From Cruorifilaria tuberocauda (lineage: Eukaryota; Nematoda; Chromadorea; Rhabditida; Onchocercidae), in contig JABVXU010000340.1 in assembly GCA_013365365.1 (NCBI GenBank), positions 1 to 60,098 on the forward strand: 60,098 nucleotides of DNA. The letters run 5' to 3'. Under the pieces are notes generated by a model. The model saw nothing but the letters and a program-made list of their open reading frames with translations, did no database searches and had not been told where the DNA came from. The position numbers were made by a program, and so were the translations under genes. Below are positions 13,701 through 27,266 of the stretch, piece by piece. Position 1 is the first letter of the stretch, and every line of letters starts with the position of its first letter.

Positions 13701-16700
13701 ATCGATCATAGGGCGTCTTCTTTTGGTAACTATTTCGAACCAGTCAAAACTTTCTTTTGTTCATTTTTCCCCATTTTTGTTCCCTTCGGTTACAATTCTC
13801 ATTTTCCAATGAATACCTAAAAAGGTACGGTTTATAAGATTTTAAATTGGCATAAACAGCTTTAAGTCAGGTAGAAAAAGTAATTTCGTTTATTAATTTG
13901 ATTTCAGATGTGTAGTGTTATTTCCGACGACGATGCTTATTCTCGAGATCACCCCAAATGTAAATTCGTATATAATGAAGAAGAGAATTTCTCTTGACAA
14001 ACTAACGTTGAAGAAAGCAGAAAACAAAACAACGTTAATTCTTTGCAATGGTATTTCTTCAAGATTAGAGCTTAGAGATAGAATAATCGGAATAACTGGA
14101 TAGTTAATGTGATGTTTACCGAAAGATGTGCCCGAGATAGCTTCATGATCAGAGGAAGAAAGATTTAGTCTGTGCATTTCTCCGTTACAATTTGGTGTTG
14201 AGGGTTGATAGATGTTTTCTAATATTTGATTTTATTTAATTTTCGTTTCATTATTCGTTTTTTAACGATGAAAAACGAAATTTTTTTATAATGAGAGGGT
14301 AAATTACATTAGAAGATAGATTTACATATTTGTAATTCATTTCTTAATTTGGAAAACGGAAAAATAAGACGAAAATAAGTGAAGATCGCGGAGGGTAGTT
14401 AAAAAGGAAAAGAAAAAGAGATAGGAAGGGGGATATATTGAACATCGGAAATGGTTTAGTTTTCTTCACTTTTTCAAATTGTTGTATGCCTATATTTTTA
14501 CTGGTATGAAATAGCTCTTAGTTTGGCACTTATTCGATTCCTTTAATCTTCTATTTAGGTCAAATCATACTTCATATTTTAATTGGTTACTTTTATCTCT
14601 CCTTAAGAAATAGTTTAAAATTTCGCTTTGTCATTGGCTCTGTCCATTTTGTAGTTTTTGCATACGAAATACTCTAGTTGTAGCTATTTTATGCATTTTT
14701 TTCAACTTCAGTTTTTTCTTAAAAATTTTGACTCCTACTTGACTTCCATATTGATTGCGTCGATTTCTTTTTTTAAGCTGATGGTTCATCAGAAATAGCG
14801 ATGAACTTGTTGTCAAACGATGAACTGCAGAGATGGATTGAAGCATTCTCATGTTGTGCAAATCTAACAGTTACTGACTACTGTTGCGACCTTATCTCTT
14901 CTCTTGAACCTCAAAAAATCGATATAAGCAATATGCACAATATGGTTAGTTTTGTTTCCTTTTTTAACATTCATATTTTTAGTGCATAGTAGAGACTTGT
15001 GCCGTTTTGGTTCCAAAAACATGAGCAAAATATGCTGAGATAAAAAATGCTTCCATCACAATTTTAATAATAGTTATCGAGAACAAAAATATTGATGAAT
15101 ATATAGAAAGTATATAGATTACAGTTCACCATAAACTAAAATTGGATCGATAATATCGGAATTTAGAACAACATTACAAATTTAGGTGTAGCTAATTTTT
15201 TAAGCAATGTAGAAGAAATTTCTTGCCATATGCTGGAAATTTATATTCTTTTGCTTGCTAAAGTGAAATAGCAAAACTAACTGCAGAACATCGTAATTTT
15301 TATATATTAATGTATTCAATTTGATAAATTCAATTTGTTATTTGACCTTTTAGTTTCTCCCGGTAAACTTTTTCTTGTTTTTCTCGTCAAATCTCATTTG
15401 CTTTGATGAGAAAGTTTAATTTGCTTTATATTTTTCTTTTTGTATAAACTCTTTTAGACCCTTTTTTATTCATTTTGAGTTATTTTTTAGAAGATTATAG
15501 AATCATTTTCACTACACCTGAGAATTTTAAAAATAGAGTGAAGTGCAATTTCACAAATTTTCCAAATTTTAATGTGAACGTTTAATGTTTAACTGCTAAC
15601 TGAATTGCTGCAATAAAATGAGATCTTCAATTCACTGAATATGAAAAAGCGGTATTTTACATTGCAAATTGCATTATCCTTCGTAAAATGACTGTTGCTG
15701 ATGATTATCTAGATTCGAGAACTTTATGATTTAATTTACTTTCTTCACATGCCGACCATCTTCTGAAATTTAACTCGTTTTTTCTTTTATGTAATTTATC
15801 TTTATCGTGATGGACACGCTTATTTCAATGTTCACATACATTTAAAAAAATTTTATCTTTTTTTTCAAAAATAGATTTAGAGGATACTAATTACGTCTAC
15901 TTTTTCATCTCATCGTGTCGGATTTCCGTAGATGTTATTATGATTGCCTTTCTGTACTTCTTTGAGTTGATATGCTCACCTTTCATCAAATCTTATTGTC
16001 ATAGCTATGTTATAATTTCCCAATATATTGGGTTCCATTACTAGATGAATGAATGTTCTTACTTTTTTGAGGAGAACGTCTAGAATATCTCTTGCTTTAA
16101 CGATGCCTATTTTGTAATCAGATAAATTCTTTTGCTCTGCTTATCTTCTTCCTCATACGAAGAAACACAGAGTATAATCAGATGTTTCTTCATTGCTTTT
16201 TATGATGTTGATGGCAGTAATGATAACGATGTAGTAGATGATAATGTGATGACAGCAATGATTGTGATAATAGAAGATGACAGTTGATGGTATGTGTATG
16301 CAACTCAGAGAGTAACTATAAGTAGCTAAAAATTATTCTACTAATAGCTTTTCGTTTTTTAGCTTTTTTTCATCTATCTTAGGTAGTGATGCAAAGAAAT
16401 GATATTACTATAATTTACATAGCAAGTGTTTTTTCCTCTTCGTATCTCCATTTTCCATTCTATGTTTTCGTATTCAGTGATTTTTTTCCTCCTTCTGATT
16501 TTTTTATGAATGATTTATGTTTCTTCGTATTGCATGTTTCATGCATGTCTCTGTATAACCATCTTTGCTATTAAATTGCTTTCTTTCTTATTGGATAGAT
16601 TATTTTATTTTCATGAAATTTGCAACATAAATTTTGCAAGCCTTCTCTAGCGAGTTTTATCAAATCTCATTCCATTTCTGCAAACTTCTACAAAAAATTT

Positions 16701-19700
16701 AATAGTTGAAAAATTATGTTTTACTTACATATTTGATTCCTATACGCGGAATTTATAGATTTTTGAGCTATCAGTAATCACATCTCTTCGTTTTTGTCGT
16801 TTATTATTTTGTAAAATTTTCCAATTGGGTACCGTCTTTGGTCGTAATATAAAGAACATGAAGGAAGATTGACGGTCTTTAAGAGTTAGAATTCCTTTTA
16901 CTTTTCAAACTAAACTTTTTATAAGATTTGTTTTATGAAAGAATGTTCTTATAATCCTGATGTTTTATACGAAAATTTGCTGATTTTAATAAAGAATTTG
17001 GTATTGAATTCATGACATTTTTGCTACGCGAAAAATGACTTATTAGAATTTGAAAATGGCTTATAGCTTCAAGCATTAAAAAAAATCATATAACAGTAGT
17101 TATTTAATCCTTAGAAAATAGGCAATATTGTCTTCAACTGTTTAAACAAAAACTGAATGCGATAATGGTCTAAAGATAGTTAGATCAGAATGACCGGATT
17201 AAAAAGTAATAGCGCATGAAGTTGGTTTTGTTATATTTTTTGTTCCTTCTTCCTATTTAACTTTTTGTTTTCATTTTCTTGATTATTTTTTATTAAATGG
17301 AGAAAATGAAGTGGATTTTTAAAATCGATTAAAATAAAATTTTCAAGTACTTTTAGATTTTAAAAATTCAATGAAAATTTAAAAGAAACAAAAACAACGG
17401 TGTAAAATTATTTTTGTCAAATTAGAAACTTCTCAATTTTTTATGTTCTAATGGCAGAAAATATTTCAGCGTTCTTTCAATATTCTATTTTCGCAAGAAC
17501 TTGTTTACTCTAAATTGCTTTTTTTTCTTCATTCTCAAGGCTAGTAAAAGTATGGTGTATTTTTTTTTGTCCATTTATCTATCTGTTCGCTATCTCATAT
17601 ATTCAATTTTTCAATTTAAAATTTTTAAAATGTAGGGCGAGGCTATTTGAAATCTGCCGATTTCACGTACTGCGTCCATCTCTATTTTACTTTCTCATTA
17701 AGGTACTACTTTTCTTGTTGAACCAAGCAAAATTTTTTTTGCATTCTGATCTCATCAGTATTTAATTTATTATATTAAGCCGTTTTGCTGAAATTTCAAA
17801 CATGTATTATCAATTCCAGTATTCTGGAACTTGATAATATATGTTTGGATTTTTCTGGTTTAAGCTTATGTAATCTCTAGGTTTCTTTTTTTTGAAATTA
17901 GATTGTTTTCTGAAGTTCTTAAAGATCCAGTAAGGATGAACCTTCTATTCCCATTGATTAATTAAAAAAATATATTTTTATAATATATAGATGATTAAAC
18001 CTTATTAGTTGCATCCATTTTATGAATAATTTTAGTTTGCTGCGAATTTTTCTTCGGTATTTTAGACTGCAAACAATGCTTATCAAGAATCATATTTCAA
18101 TGGAATTAGCTTTCAAATTTTTTAAATTTTACTCCTAACTTGACGAAGTAAATACTAAGGCATGTTTAATACTTTTATGAAATTTATTTCTAGATTTTGT
18201 CTCATCTTAATGATGATTTCATTACTGAGTATGTCATTTGTTATCCACACAACATAAAATTTTTTTAGCTCTAATGATGCTGCTTGCATGTGAATTAAGT
18301 TTAACATTCCAAATTTTCACGTATCTTATTGATAATACTTGTCAAATAGCCGAGAAAAAAAATTTTATATCAGAAAGCTCTGGAAAGATGACAAATTGCT
18401 TGCTGATCGATACGTTTTATAATAATGATTCAGATTCTTAACATATGCATATATCATTCATAATTAGAATCTTCCTAAAATATGAATACACAATACTCAG
18501 TCATGGATTCATTTAAAAATTAATGTAGCGTCTAACAAATATAAAAAATACAGTAGATTAATTTATAAATTAATGTTCACATTATCAAACATTTTGCCAG
18601 TATGTATCCTCTCGAATAATTCAAACCGCTAAAACGAACTGCAACTTTTTTAAAGTTTTGGTATCGAGAATACTTCGCTCTTCAATTTGAATATATATTT
18701 ATTAAATTACCTCTTATCGTAAAACACACCTTTTTAAAAATGATCGTTTCACTTAGTTGTTATTGAGGTACTGTGATAATAATGTTGAGCGTTCGCTTCA
18801 GCTGTATAGCTATATATTTCAGTTTTATATTTGATCAGTAAATTTCCAATAATTTTTCAACGCTTATTTCTAAATTATAAAATATTAAATTGAAAAATTT
18901 TTTTCATTTTCAATTATACATATGCATTATTATCATACCATAGTCATTCTTCACAGTTATAAGAATATGAGATGTTAAATTTTATTTGGTAATTTCAAGA
19001 ATAAGATAGAATGCTCTTATAATTTTCATACTGTAATATTTTTCTGTTTTTCTTTTTCTAAATGAAAGATCGTACATTATCATGATCATCACTTAACATT
19101 AAGGATAACTTACAATTGATTTTTGAAATATCAGCACCATTTGGCAGATTTGGTAGATTGTTGAAAATGTGATGAGCAAACGAGAGGAAGGAAAGTGAAA
19201 TAAATAAAATGTGCGTTGTTTCCCAAGCTGCCAATTTACTAGCGGACCTCATTTTAATGTTACTTTTTTCATTTGAATTGTAAAATTGATATGTGCTTTT
19301 TCGTTCCACCAATTCTATGTGTGTTTTTTTTTTTTTTTGACAATACAAAAGTTTCAGATTAATAAATATTAATTGGATATTACAGTTGAATGTTCATTGA
19401 TAATTTAGGTAGATTGATTTAGTTTAAGTGGACTAGGAATTATTTCCTATTTTAATAAGCTGTAATGGAAATAATCATTGATGATTTAGCTGATTAAGGA
19501 ATTAGCACTGTGAACTATTGTAATTGTTAAAGTCTGTATCAGATTTCTATTAGGAAATATGAGAATTAATGACAAAATTGTTTGGATAATTCGGAAAATG
19601 AGGTGGTTTTATTAAAGAGGACTTTTAGATATTAGACGTTATTGCGTAATGAGAATAATTTATGATGAAGAAAGATAGAACAGGAAAGATAACGAAAAAA

Positions 19701-22700
19701 ATTATTAAGTGTGACTTTAATGAAAAAAAACTTTTCGAATTAATTTTATAAAAAAGTATCCATGTTTGTATATTCAATATATATCTATTATAATTTTAAT
19801 TTCCATAATCAGTTCGAATCGTTGTGAAAAATTAAAATATCTAAAGAATTTTATTGCTCTTTCTATAATTTTATTACTGTTTACAGAATATCATACCAGT
19901 GTTCGAATTTTAAGATTTTCTTTAGTGATTGTTATCTATTGCTGTTTTTTTCAATATCACGAAAGGAGAGAAATTTTTATTTCAAATTGACTGAAATTAG
20001 AGTGGACAATTGCTTGAGTGTGTTGGTGGTAATTCAAGCTGCTGCTGATATTATTTTTTCGTTAATCAGAAAAAAAAAGAGCATTAGCTTACTCCGATCG
20101 TACCACCCACTTCACAACACATATTTAGAATATATGTATTTTTTCTAGCATTTTGTTTCAGCTCGAGCTGATAGCAATACTTTGAGTGTAAGCTTCAGTT
20201 TAAATGAAATTTATTATCAATATTATTTTTGGTATTGAATTTTTTTATTTTCATAGACAGCAGCATTTAGAAAATTTGAAATGCTATGAAAATAGTGAAA
20301 GTAATCATTTTAGTATTCTTGTATTTAGAAATGCTTCTTCAAATTATCTGTGAATAATAGTCAACCCTGAATATCGGGCGATTTTCATCTGTTTAAGCTG
20401 GCCATTTAGTCATATTTTCAATAATTGCAGTCATTTAAACTTGTCCTTTTTTTTGTGATGTGATTTGGGGTATCTTAGATGTATTTCTCGAATTTTCGCA
20501 CCGGAATCAGTTGTCATTTTATGAGCTATCAGCTTTTTTTCACCACTATCTTTACTTGATTTTAAATCGTTATCTGAGTGGAAACATGAGAATTTGCAAA
20601 CTGAGCTAGTTTTAATTTCTAAAATATCTAGAAATATATTGAATCGCTGATTTATCGCTATTCGGAAAGTTTTAGCGAAAATTTCAACTACAAAGATTTT
20701 TATTTTAAGCTTAATGTTTCAGTCTCGTTTAGTTTAGTGAGCCAGTGGCTGATTTCGTTTGTATTGATTTTGCGTATTTCGAATTAAAAGGACCAACGTT
20801 CCCATACATGGAAATTTAGGAAGCAGCTTCCTTTCTCGTGATGCTTTTTTGATTCATCATACTATAAAAGAATCGAAATAATAAAGAGATTACAAATAAT
20901 TTCCATTCCTCTTATCAGTACCTTAATTGTTTTCTTAGCTATCAACAGTGATATTGAATTTGTCATGAATGATTGGAAGTTTATGATTTCCTTTCTCAGA
21001 CTTATAAATATTTTTAATATTGAAATATTGAGCGTATATGCTATTATTATTATTATTATAACTATATTTGCAAAGCTGGATTATGTCCAGAGATGTGCAA
21101 TACATTGATATGAATGTTGTGTATCGTGGAATGTGCTCATTGACACAATGATCGATGTCGGATAAGAGAAATGGCCTAACGACTGCAATATGCTGTCTTC
21201 CTTGGCTTCATCTTCCATGCTTTCGTTACAAAAATACAGCTAATCATTCCAATCATGTATTTCTTTCTTCTCTTTTAATATAGATACAGAGAAGTTGCGA
21301 TAATATTGTTTAATAATTGTAATAATTTATAATAAACCAGTGATGAAGTTTAAGGAATTTGAATCTTGAAGGTAGGTATTTGCTTTTAAATTAATGGGTT
21401 ATGTTCGCTTTGAATGCCTAGAAGAAAGATCAATACTTTTTAAAGTTTGCACTGAATTTCAGCTTATCGTAAAATATCACAATCTTGAAAATTTTGGCAG
21501 TAAATGATCAATGGGATACGGTGAGGATAGAAATAGAGAAATCAGTTATAATCAGTTCCGTGAAGTAGAATAGAAAAATAATTGCTCATTATAATTAGTC
21601 GTTATTAGAAAAATAGTTAGTGGGTAATAATTAAATAGATAGTGTACTAATTTAATAATTGATATTTTTAGTAAGTTATTTTGATTCGACAAATTTTGAA
21701 CAAAATATTTGCTTCAAAAAAGCGAAGTTGTGCTTAATGTGTTTAGATGATAATAGTCTACTTTACTGCAATTATTACTTTGATTTTAATAATTTTCGAT
21801 TGTTCCAATGTCTTTTTTTTGAATGATTGCTTGAATATTTTTAGTTTTTATTTTTACTTTTTATTCGTCAGTTGATTTTTGCTTTTAACTTAATTGAAAA
21901 TAGCAAACAATTTGAGTTGATAAGCAATCGATTTTCTGTATCTTATTTTAGTCCTTCAAAAAATAGACAAGTTTTCATTGGTGCTATGTAATAATAAAAT
22001 TCAACGATCAATCTAAAAAAATGCCAATAAAAAATCATTTACAATTGTGATTTAATAATGGTGATATAATTAAATCTTTTAAAATAAATGAGAATCAATA
22101 TTTTAATTGGAATAATCATTATCAAAAGCAATGAAAATCATAGAAGTTTCATTACCAATTAATAACTAGTAATGATTTTTTAATATTTAATTTTTTTCAG
22201 GCTGAAATATCACCTCTTCGTAAGGCAGAAATATCACAATTACCGGCAGCAATTAAAGCAGACAACGCTAAGCGAAATGCGTAAGTTTCAGTTCTTCCTT
22301 TATGACATTTCACCGCCTTTAAGATCCATCTCTTTTTTTTTATTAAAGCGTTGAGTAATTTATTCGCTGAATCTTCTACCTCTAATTGTATTAAAAAAAG
22401 AGAATCTTTCATTGGTTCATTGATATTTTTAGGAAATAAATTTTCACATCATCATCAAGAGCGTAATTTTTCGAAGGTTTTTTTCTTTACTTTTTTTCCT
22501 GAATTTTTGAAGTAATTTATTTATTCGTATCGATTCTATATCACTTTTCTCATCGTTTTCCAATTTTAACTGTTTTTTTTTTGGTTTTGTCCGACTCGTT
22601 GCTCACTAGCTTCCGGTAACTACTTTAATCGTAGCCATTGGTTTCGTTTTAGATTTATTGGAGTACTTTTTCTCATTAGTTCATATTCTTTTTGTTATCC

Positions 22701-24313
22701 CTTGGTTATAAAATACTGAAATTTTGTGGGTCTTGAATATCACTGAAATTTTAGCTTAAGTTTCAAATATAGTGATATTTTACATACATTTTTATTGTAT
22801 TTCCTGAAGAAAATTTTTATGACAAGTTATAATTTTACTTTTTATTGTTTTATATTTTATTGATTCTTGTTTTTTTTTGTCTTTTTAGATATTGAGATGA
22901 GATATCTATTTTATTTTATTTCGAAATTCAATTCTTTATAATTTATTAAAAATAATTGTAAAGAATCAGTATTTGATTTGACTTATCATCCATATTTTGC
23001 ATTAGATTTTATATTTGATATTTTAAATTTGTGATTGTGATATTTAAGAATTGGGATATTGCAGGCTTCCACCAGGTTTGCGATTTGATCATAAATTGGA
23101 AATGGTGCTACCCGAGGGAATCAATGGTAATGAAAGCACAAAGGATCCGCATTCAAAACGCACAAGAATGTATTCTGGATACTGCCTGCGACCATTTCCA
23201 GCTGCTCGAGGCAGTTATGCCGTTGATTACTCTAAGAAAGCAAATATCAAATTACGAAAAGAAAGTTCGTTGCTTTCTTGTAATTTTTATCGGTGACTTG
23301 TTAAATCTAATTCTTAATTGAAATTTAGTTTCAGCAAGAAATATATTCTTGATAAAGTTTACTAAATTTGTGCCTCTTGTCTTCATAGATATCCATATTC
23401 CTTTGAACTATAGTTTTCTCATCTTTCAGTATCTCAAGGTGATCAGGAAGATGCATTTCTGTTGCATATCGTAGAAGGTTATAGTTCAGCTGTTTTACCG
23501 CTAAAACGTGCTGGTAATGGAATGCAGTCTTCATCCGTCCACGAATATGATGCGCCACAGTTAATTGTTGCTGAAAATGAAAAAATGTTTGTTGAAGAAG
23601 TGATTGGTGATCAAATGGTGGTCAAGGAAAAGTGAGTATTGAAATAACAAAAATTAGACTTCTTATTTAAATTAAAATCTAATCGTAAAATAAGTTTTTT
23701 GACATGAGTTTAGTATCTCAAGTCATTTATTTATTTATGTTATCATTTTTGGTTTTTTAGCAATCTTTTTTTAAAACCTGACTTTTAAGTTTTAAATTAC
23801 GGAAAAAGATAATGAAAGATTACTTTAAGTATTATTTTCTGTAACGACAAAATCATTATTAAATTTAGAACTTTATATTTTTTATATCATTAATTGCGTA
23901 ATCAATGTGTCTGGATTTTTCAGAAGTCTTGTCGATACAGTTTATGCGCTCAGAGATCAACTTAACAATGTGCAAAAGGTAAATTTAATTTTGTTTTTTT
24001 CGGGATTTATTTTCGTCGGCTTTTCAGCGTAAAGGCAAAATTAGGCATAAGCAGCATCATTTAATACCATTTAATTGCAGAATTTGCAAAGTTTTTTGCC
24101 AATGAAACCTTAAAAAACAATTTTAAAATTAATAAATTTTTTTTGCAGGAATTATTTCAATTAAATAAAACAGTTGATCGGGAACAAAAATCACGGCGCC
24201 GTCTAGAAGAACTGGTAAGAAAACTTTGTCAACAATTACAACAACAACAACAGCATGGACAGAAAGTTTCAACAAATTTGACTTCTAAAGCACCGCTGTC
24301 AGCACGTGATTAA
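10764..24313 (+). CDS. pix-1: PIX-type Rho guanine nucleotide exchange factor (ARHGEF7 orthologue)
   Basis: Exchange factor for Rac/Cdc42 that, by family knowledge, scaffolds PAK (through SH3) and GIT at adhesion sites. Fourteen exons: 10764-10892, 11356-11482, 11691-11815, 12231-12325, 12538-12756, 12922-13111, 13379-13554, 13908-14050, 14778-14944, 22201-22280, 23065-23264, 23430-23631, 23924-23978, 24149-24313. All phases join, giving 690 residues. Order: SH3 (about 28-84, with GGWWEG and GWFPSNYV), Ser/Gly-rich linker, DH (about 128-305), PH (about 330-425, ending [10 protein letters not shown]), linker with [10 protein letters not shown], and a C-terminal coiled coil with a Q run (about 618-670). 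There is no CH domain, so it is the beta-PIX type. The donor after 23264 is the unusual GTTCGT. Intron 9 is 7.3 kb and could hold extra or alternative exons. Confidence 0.95.
18274..18441 (+). CDS. Candidate nested small secreted peptide (55 residues)
   Basis: A strong acceptor (taaaatttttttag, ending 18268) is followed by a five-base leader and ATG at 18274; the frame ends at 18441. The product starts [12 protein letters not shown], which resembles a short signal sequence, then has further Cys residues and an acidic Ser/Asp tail. It is nested on the same strand in PIX intron 9. The frame is not in the phase needed to extend PIX exon 9 (ends phase 0; this exon would need a two-base carry). 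It may be a trans-spliced peptide gene, an alternative exon or chance. No family recognised. Confidence 0.25.
   Translation: MMLLACELSLTFQIFTYLIDNTCQIAEKKNFISESSGKMTNCLLIDTFYNNDSDS
19114..19252 (-). CDS. Candidate first exon of an antisense nested gene
   Basis: On the minus strand an ATG at 19252 opens 46 codons starting [13 protein letters not shown], then a hydrophobic run [12 protein letters not shown], then [14 protein letters not shown], and reaches a consensus GTAAGT donor at 19113. Composition and donor are gene-like and suggest a secreted protein's first exon. I could not find a convincing next exon to the left; the nearest acceptor, near 19040, leads into a stop. Confidence 0.2.
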
Positions 24314-27146
24314 TAGAGTGTAAATGGCCTTCGTTTTTTAACGTTTTTTTTAATGTTGCTTTTTGTCTGTCACTAGCTATTACCTATCATCATCTTTCAT
24401 TGTTCGCTAGATAGGTATATAATATCTGGTAAGGAATTGGTAAATCAATAGAATTTTTTAAGATTGTCTTTGGTGTCTATTTCTTTTCAGAAATAGTATC
24501 AGTGTAAGTCTAACATCTCGAATGAAGCATTCAACTGCCAGTTACTCGTTAACGTGGAGAATAGTTAATTGAGATTTTTTCGATACCAATTGTCTGAAAT
24601 GTTTAGGTGACGATGTAACACGTTTGTTTAGTTAGGCAAGATTAACATAACCTTTCTACTTTCATCATAACATTTTAATTAGTTACAGTTAGGCACTGAT
24701 TTCATCTTATTATTATATTTATGGTTCAGCTAAGTACCGAGAATGCTGAAAATTAGCGGTTTCTTGAAAAACGAAGGATTGAAGAGGGGAAGTTACGAGA
24801 TTCCTTCATTCTTTTTTTCTTATCCAGATCACTGATGAAACTATGCATATATAATGAAATTATTATGTTGCAGACACATATGTTTGTTATGTTATCCTAC
24901 TGTCGGAAAGATATATCGTTTATATATCGATATAGCGATATAGCTTTTTCAGAGTATCGATACAGCTTTTTCAGAGCTGTTTTATTGTTTCGTTAGCTTT
25001 TTCTGTTTCCTTGTAATGCAGCAAAAATTAGTCTTTTTGATATATTAATGTATGTATTGCTGTTTGCTATGATTTCATTTACATGATTTTTTATCCAGAC
25101 AATGTATTTATTATTTGTATTTTTTCTCTCACATAAACTATCATCAACCAAGGAAGTAAGAAAACGCTTATTAATTGAATTTAACGCATTTTACTGCTTT
25201 TTCGTGCACTTTTACTCCATTATTTTATTCATATTTTCCTTCACCTGACATGGTGAAAGTGAAATAAAATTCAATTTATTGACTTACTAAAATGTATTTA
25301 AGATATTAGTATACCTTTTTACTCCTTTTTCCGGTCGGATCCGAAATTTTCAATTTTTACTATTATTATTCCTATAGAATTTTCAAGTTTTTCTCCTCAT
25401 AATGTCTACTTCTCTATACGTACGCATTTTATTCATGTTTATTAGTAGTTTTTAATTTTTATAATTTACACATAAAAGCATGTACTTAATTTTTCTCATT
25501 GTTCAGTTATAAATTAAAAGTATTCATGTATTATTTCACTATGAAACTGTGAAACAACTCTTAAAAGCTTTCAATTTTATATCATGCAAGTGAAAAAAAA
25601 TTTAATTAGGAAATGAGTAATTCGGTATGGAAATGTTCAACTATTGATATAAGTAGTGTTAACTTACTTTGAAGTTATGCTCGATTTATTCTAATTCATT
25701 TTATTTGTTGAAATTATTTTATTGATATAGAATTTTCTTTCCCTGATAAGTTTCACTTGTTTTTATTTTTTAAATTTATAACGCATGAACTATTCAGAGA
25801 GAAATTAAGTGAGATTGAATGAGTTTTGTTGAAAAATGAATGTTTAAGATCAGAAAATTTTATTTTCACACTGTAAAAAATAAGAAAAAAAATGTTCAAA
25901 AATTTGATATCATTCTTTACTTTCTATATATTCACATAACTTGTTTTATCATTATGATCATTATTATTAACTACCAAGAAATTTTATCAGATATCTGATT
26001 GATCAAAAATTGAAATTCATTTTGTAGTTTCAAGTGAAGTTCATGCTATTTATCTTGAAGTGCCTTCCTTATTATTTTGTTAATTCACACATTTATTTGT
26101 AAGAATAGATCAAATATATTCCAGTGCTAAGTAGTAAATCAATTAATCATATAATAATTGAAAATGATCAATTGCTGTAAGTTGCATTATGTTATAACTT
26201 CTTCTTCATATGTGCTGAAAAGTGAAGTTTTTAGGATAAAATATTACCTTCCGGATGATATGATTTTACATCGAGTGATATATTTTTAAAAATAAATTGA
26301 TCACTTATTTCTAAAACTTTTTCTTTTTTTTCCTAAGAATTAAGTATTACTAATATTATTCGATTGATTTCTAGACCGGATATGGTCAGTAATTGAGGTT
26401 ATGGAATGCCTATCGAACTATCGAAAAAAATTACATGATGTTTGTTGCTTGATTACTTATTTAATTAATTTTTAATTTAAAGTAGTAAAATTATTGAGAT
26501 TTTATAGGTAATAGGCTTTTCATTAAAATCGTGAACTTGAGTCTTCGTGTTTCTTTTTTCTGAGATTTTTCTGGAGTAATTAAAGTTTCAAAAATTTTCA
26601 TTTTTGACTTGTTAAAAATTACAGCTGAAATGAATTTTATTTTATTTTTTCAGACATTCTACTTTAAGTTGTGTTCTTACGTAGCTTTAAATTAATTCAA
26701 TTTAATTTAGATCATATCTAAATTGCTCTTTTAATTAGATCAAAAAATTAATTTTCTATATCAGTGTTAATTTAACTAGATTTCTAATATATAATGAAAT
26801 CGAATGAAATTCATCATTATATTATTTAAGACTTTAGGTTTAATTATGAGATTATCAAAAATAGGTAATTTGCTATCTTGTAAAAGAAAAAAAACGATAG
26901 CAGATATTGCCATCATGAAAGAGTGGATTTATTTAATGGATTATAATTTGGTATAAACTGGTCATAATTTTAGTCTTATCAGTTTAATTTGTCTCAAGCA
27001 ATTTTTAATTTAATTTTGGTTAAGCAAAATTTGATTTATTTTGGATCCATTTTATTTTGGCTCGAAGTGATTGTTCATTTTTCTTTTCCAGTTTGAATTA
27101 ACAAAATTGGATCAATTTATATCTAATGTTCTAATTTTCATTGCAG
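24314..27146. other. Spacer downstream of PIX, AT-rich
   Basis: This includes the PIX 3' UTR; an aataaa occurs near 25264. A small tandem repeat of about 25 bp (cgata-agctttttcagag) sits at 24925-24980. Otherwise no coding or RNA signal is seen. Confidence 0.5.
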
Positions 27147-27266
27147 TCACTTCATTCTTTTCAATGGCTCCGATCGGTTCTTACAATTTCAATCGTTATC
27201 ATACCATGCGATCTGTATTTTCACTATTTTACAATGGCACTACTCATATTTTACATCAACGATACC
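27147..27266 (+). CDS. Candidate 5' exon of the prolyl oligopeptidase gene
   Basis: The acceptor attttcattgcag (ends 27146) is followed by a 17-base leader, ATG at 27164, 34 codons and one base, then GTAAAT. The peptide starts MAPIGSYNFNRYHTMRSVFS: it has several Arg/His, no acidic residue, and looks like a mitochondrial presequence or a basic flank of a membrane anchor. Its phase fits two acceptors inside the next exon (28530 and 28614), both in the oligopeptidase frame. It is less AT-rich than its surroundings. It could instead belong to an unrelated short gene. Confidence 0.4.

Larger units (their letters stand above)
14945..22200 (+). other. 7.3-kb PIX intron 9
   Basis: By far the longest intron in the window, between the PH-domain exon and the linker exon. 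Most is AT-rich noise with T runs. Three spots look more gene-like: a plus-strand 55-residue frame behind a T-rich acceptor (18274-18441), a minus-strand signal-peptide-like exon with a GTAAGT donor (19114-19252), and a less AT-rich patch with overlapping frames on both strands (21081-21310). Confidence 0.8.

Noticed and set aside
19805..19825. gttcgaatc, resembling a tRNA B box
   Set aside because: No A box or acceptor stem at the right distance; no cloverleaf.
19766..20148. Two hydrophobic frames in the PIX intron
   Set aside because: Ile/Leu/Phe-rich as expected from AT-rich DNA, with no acceptor or donor context.
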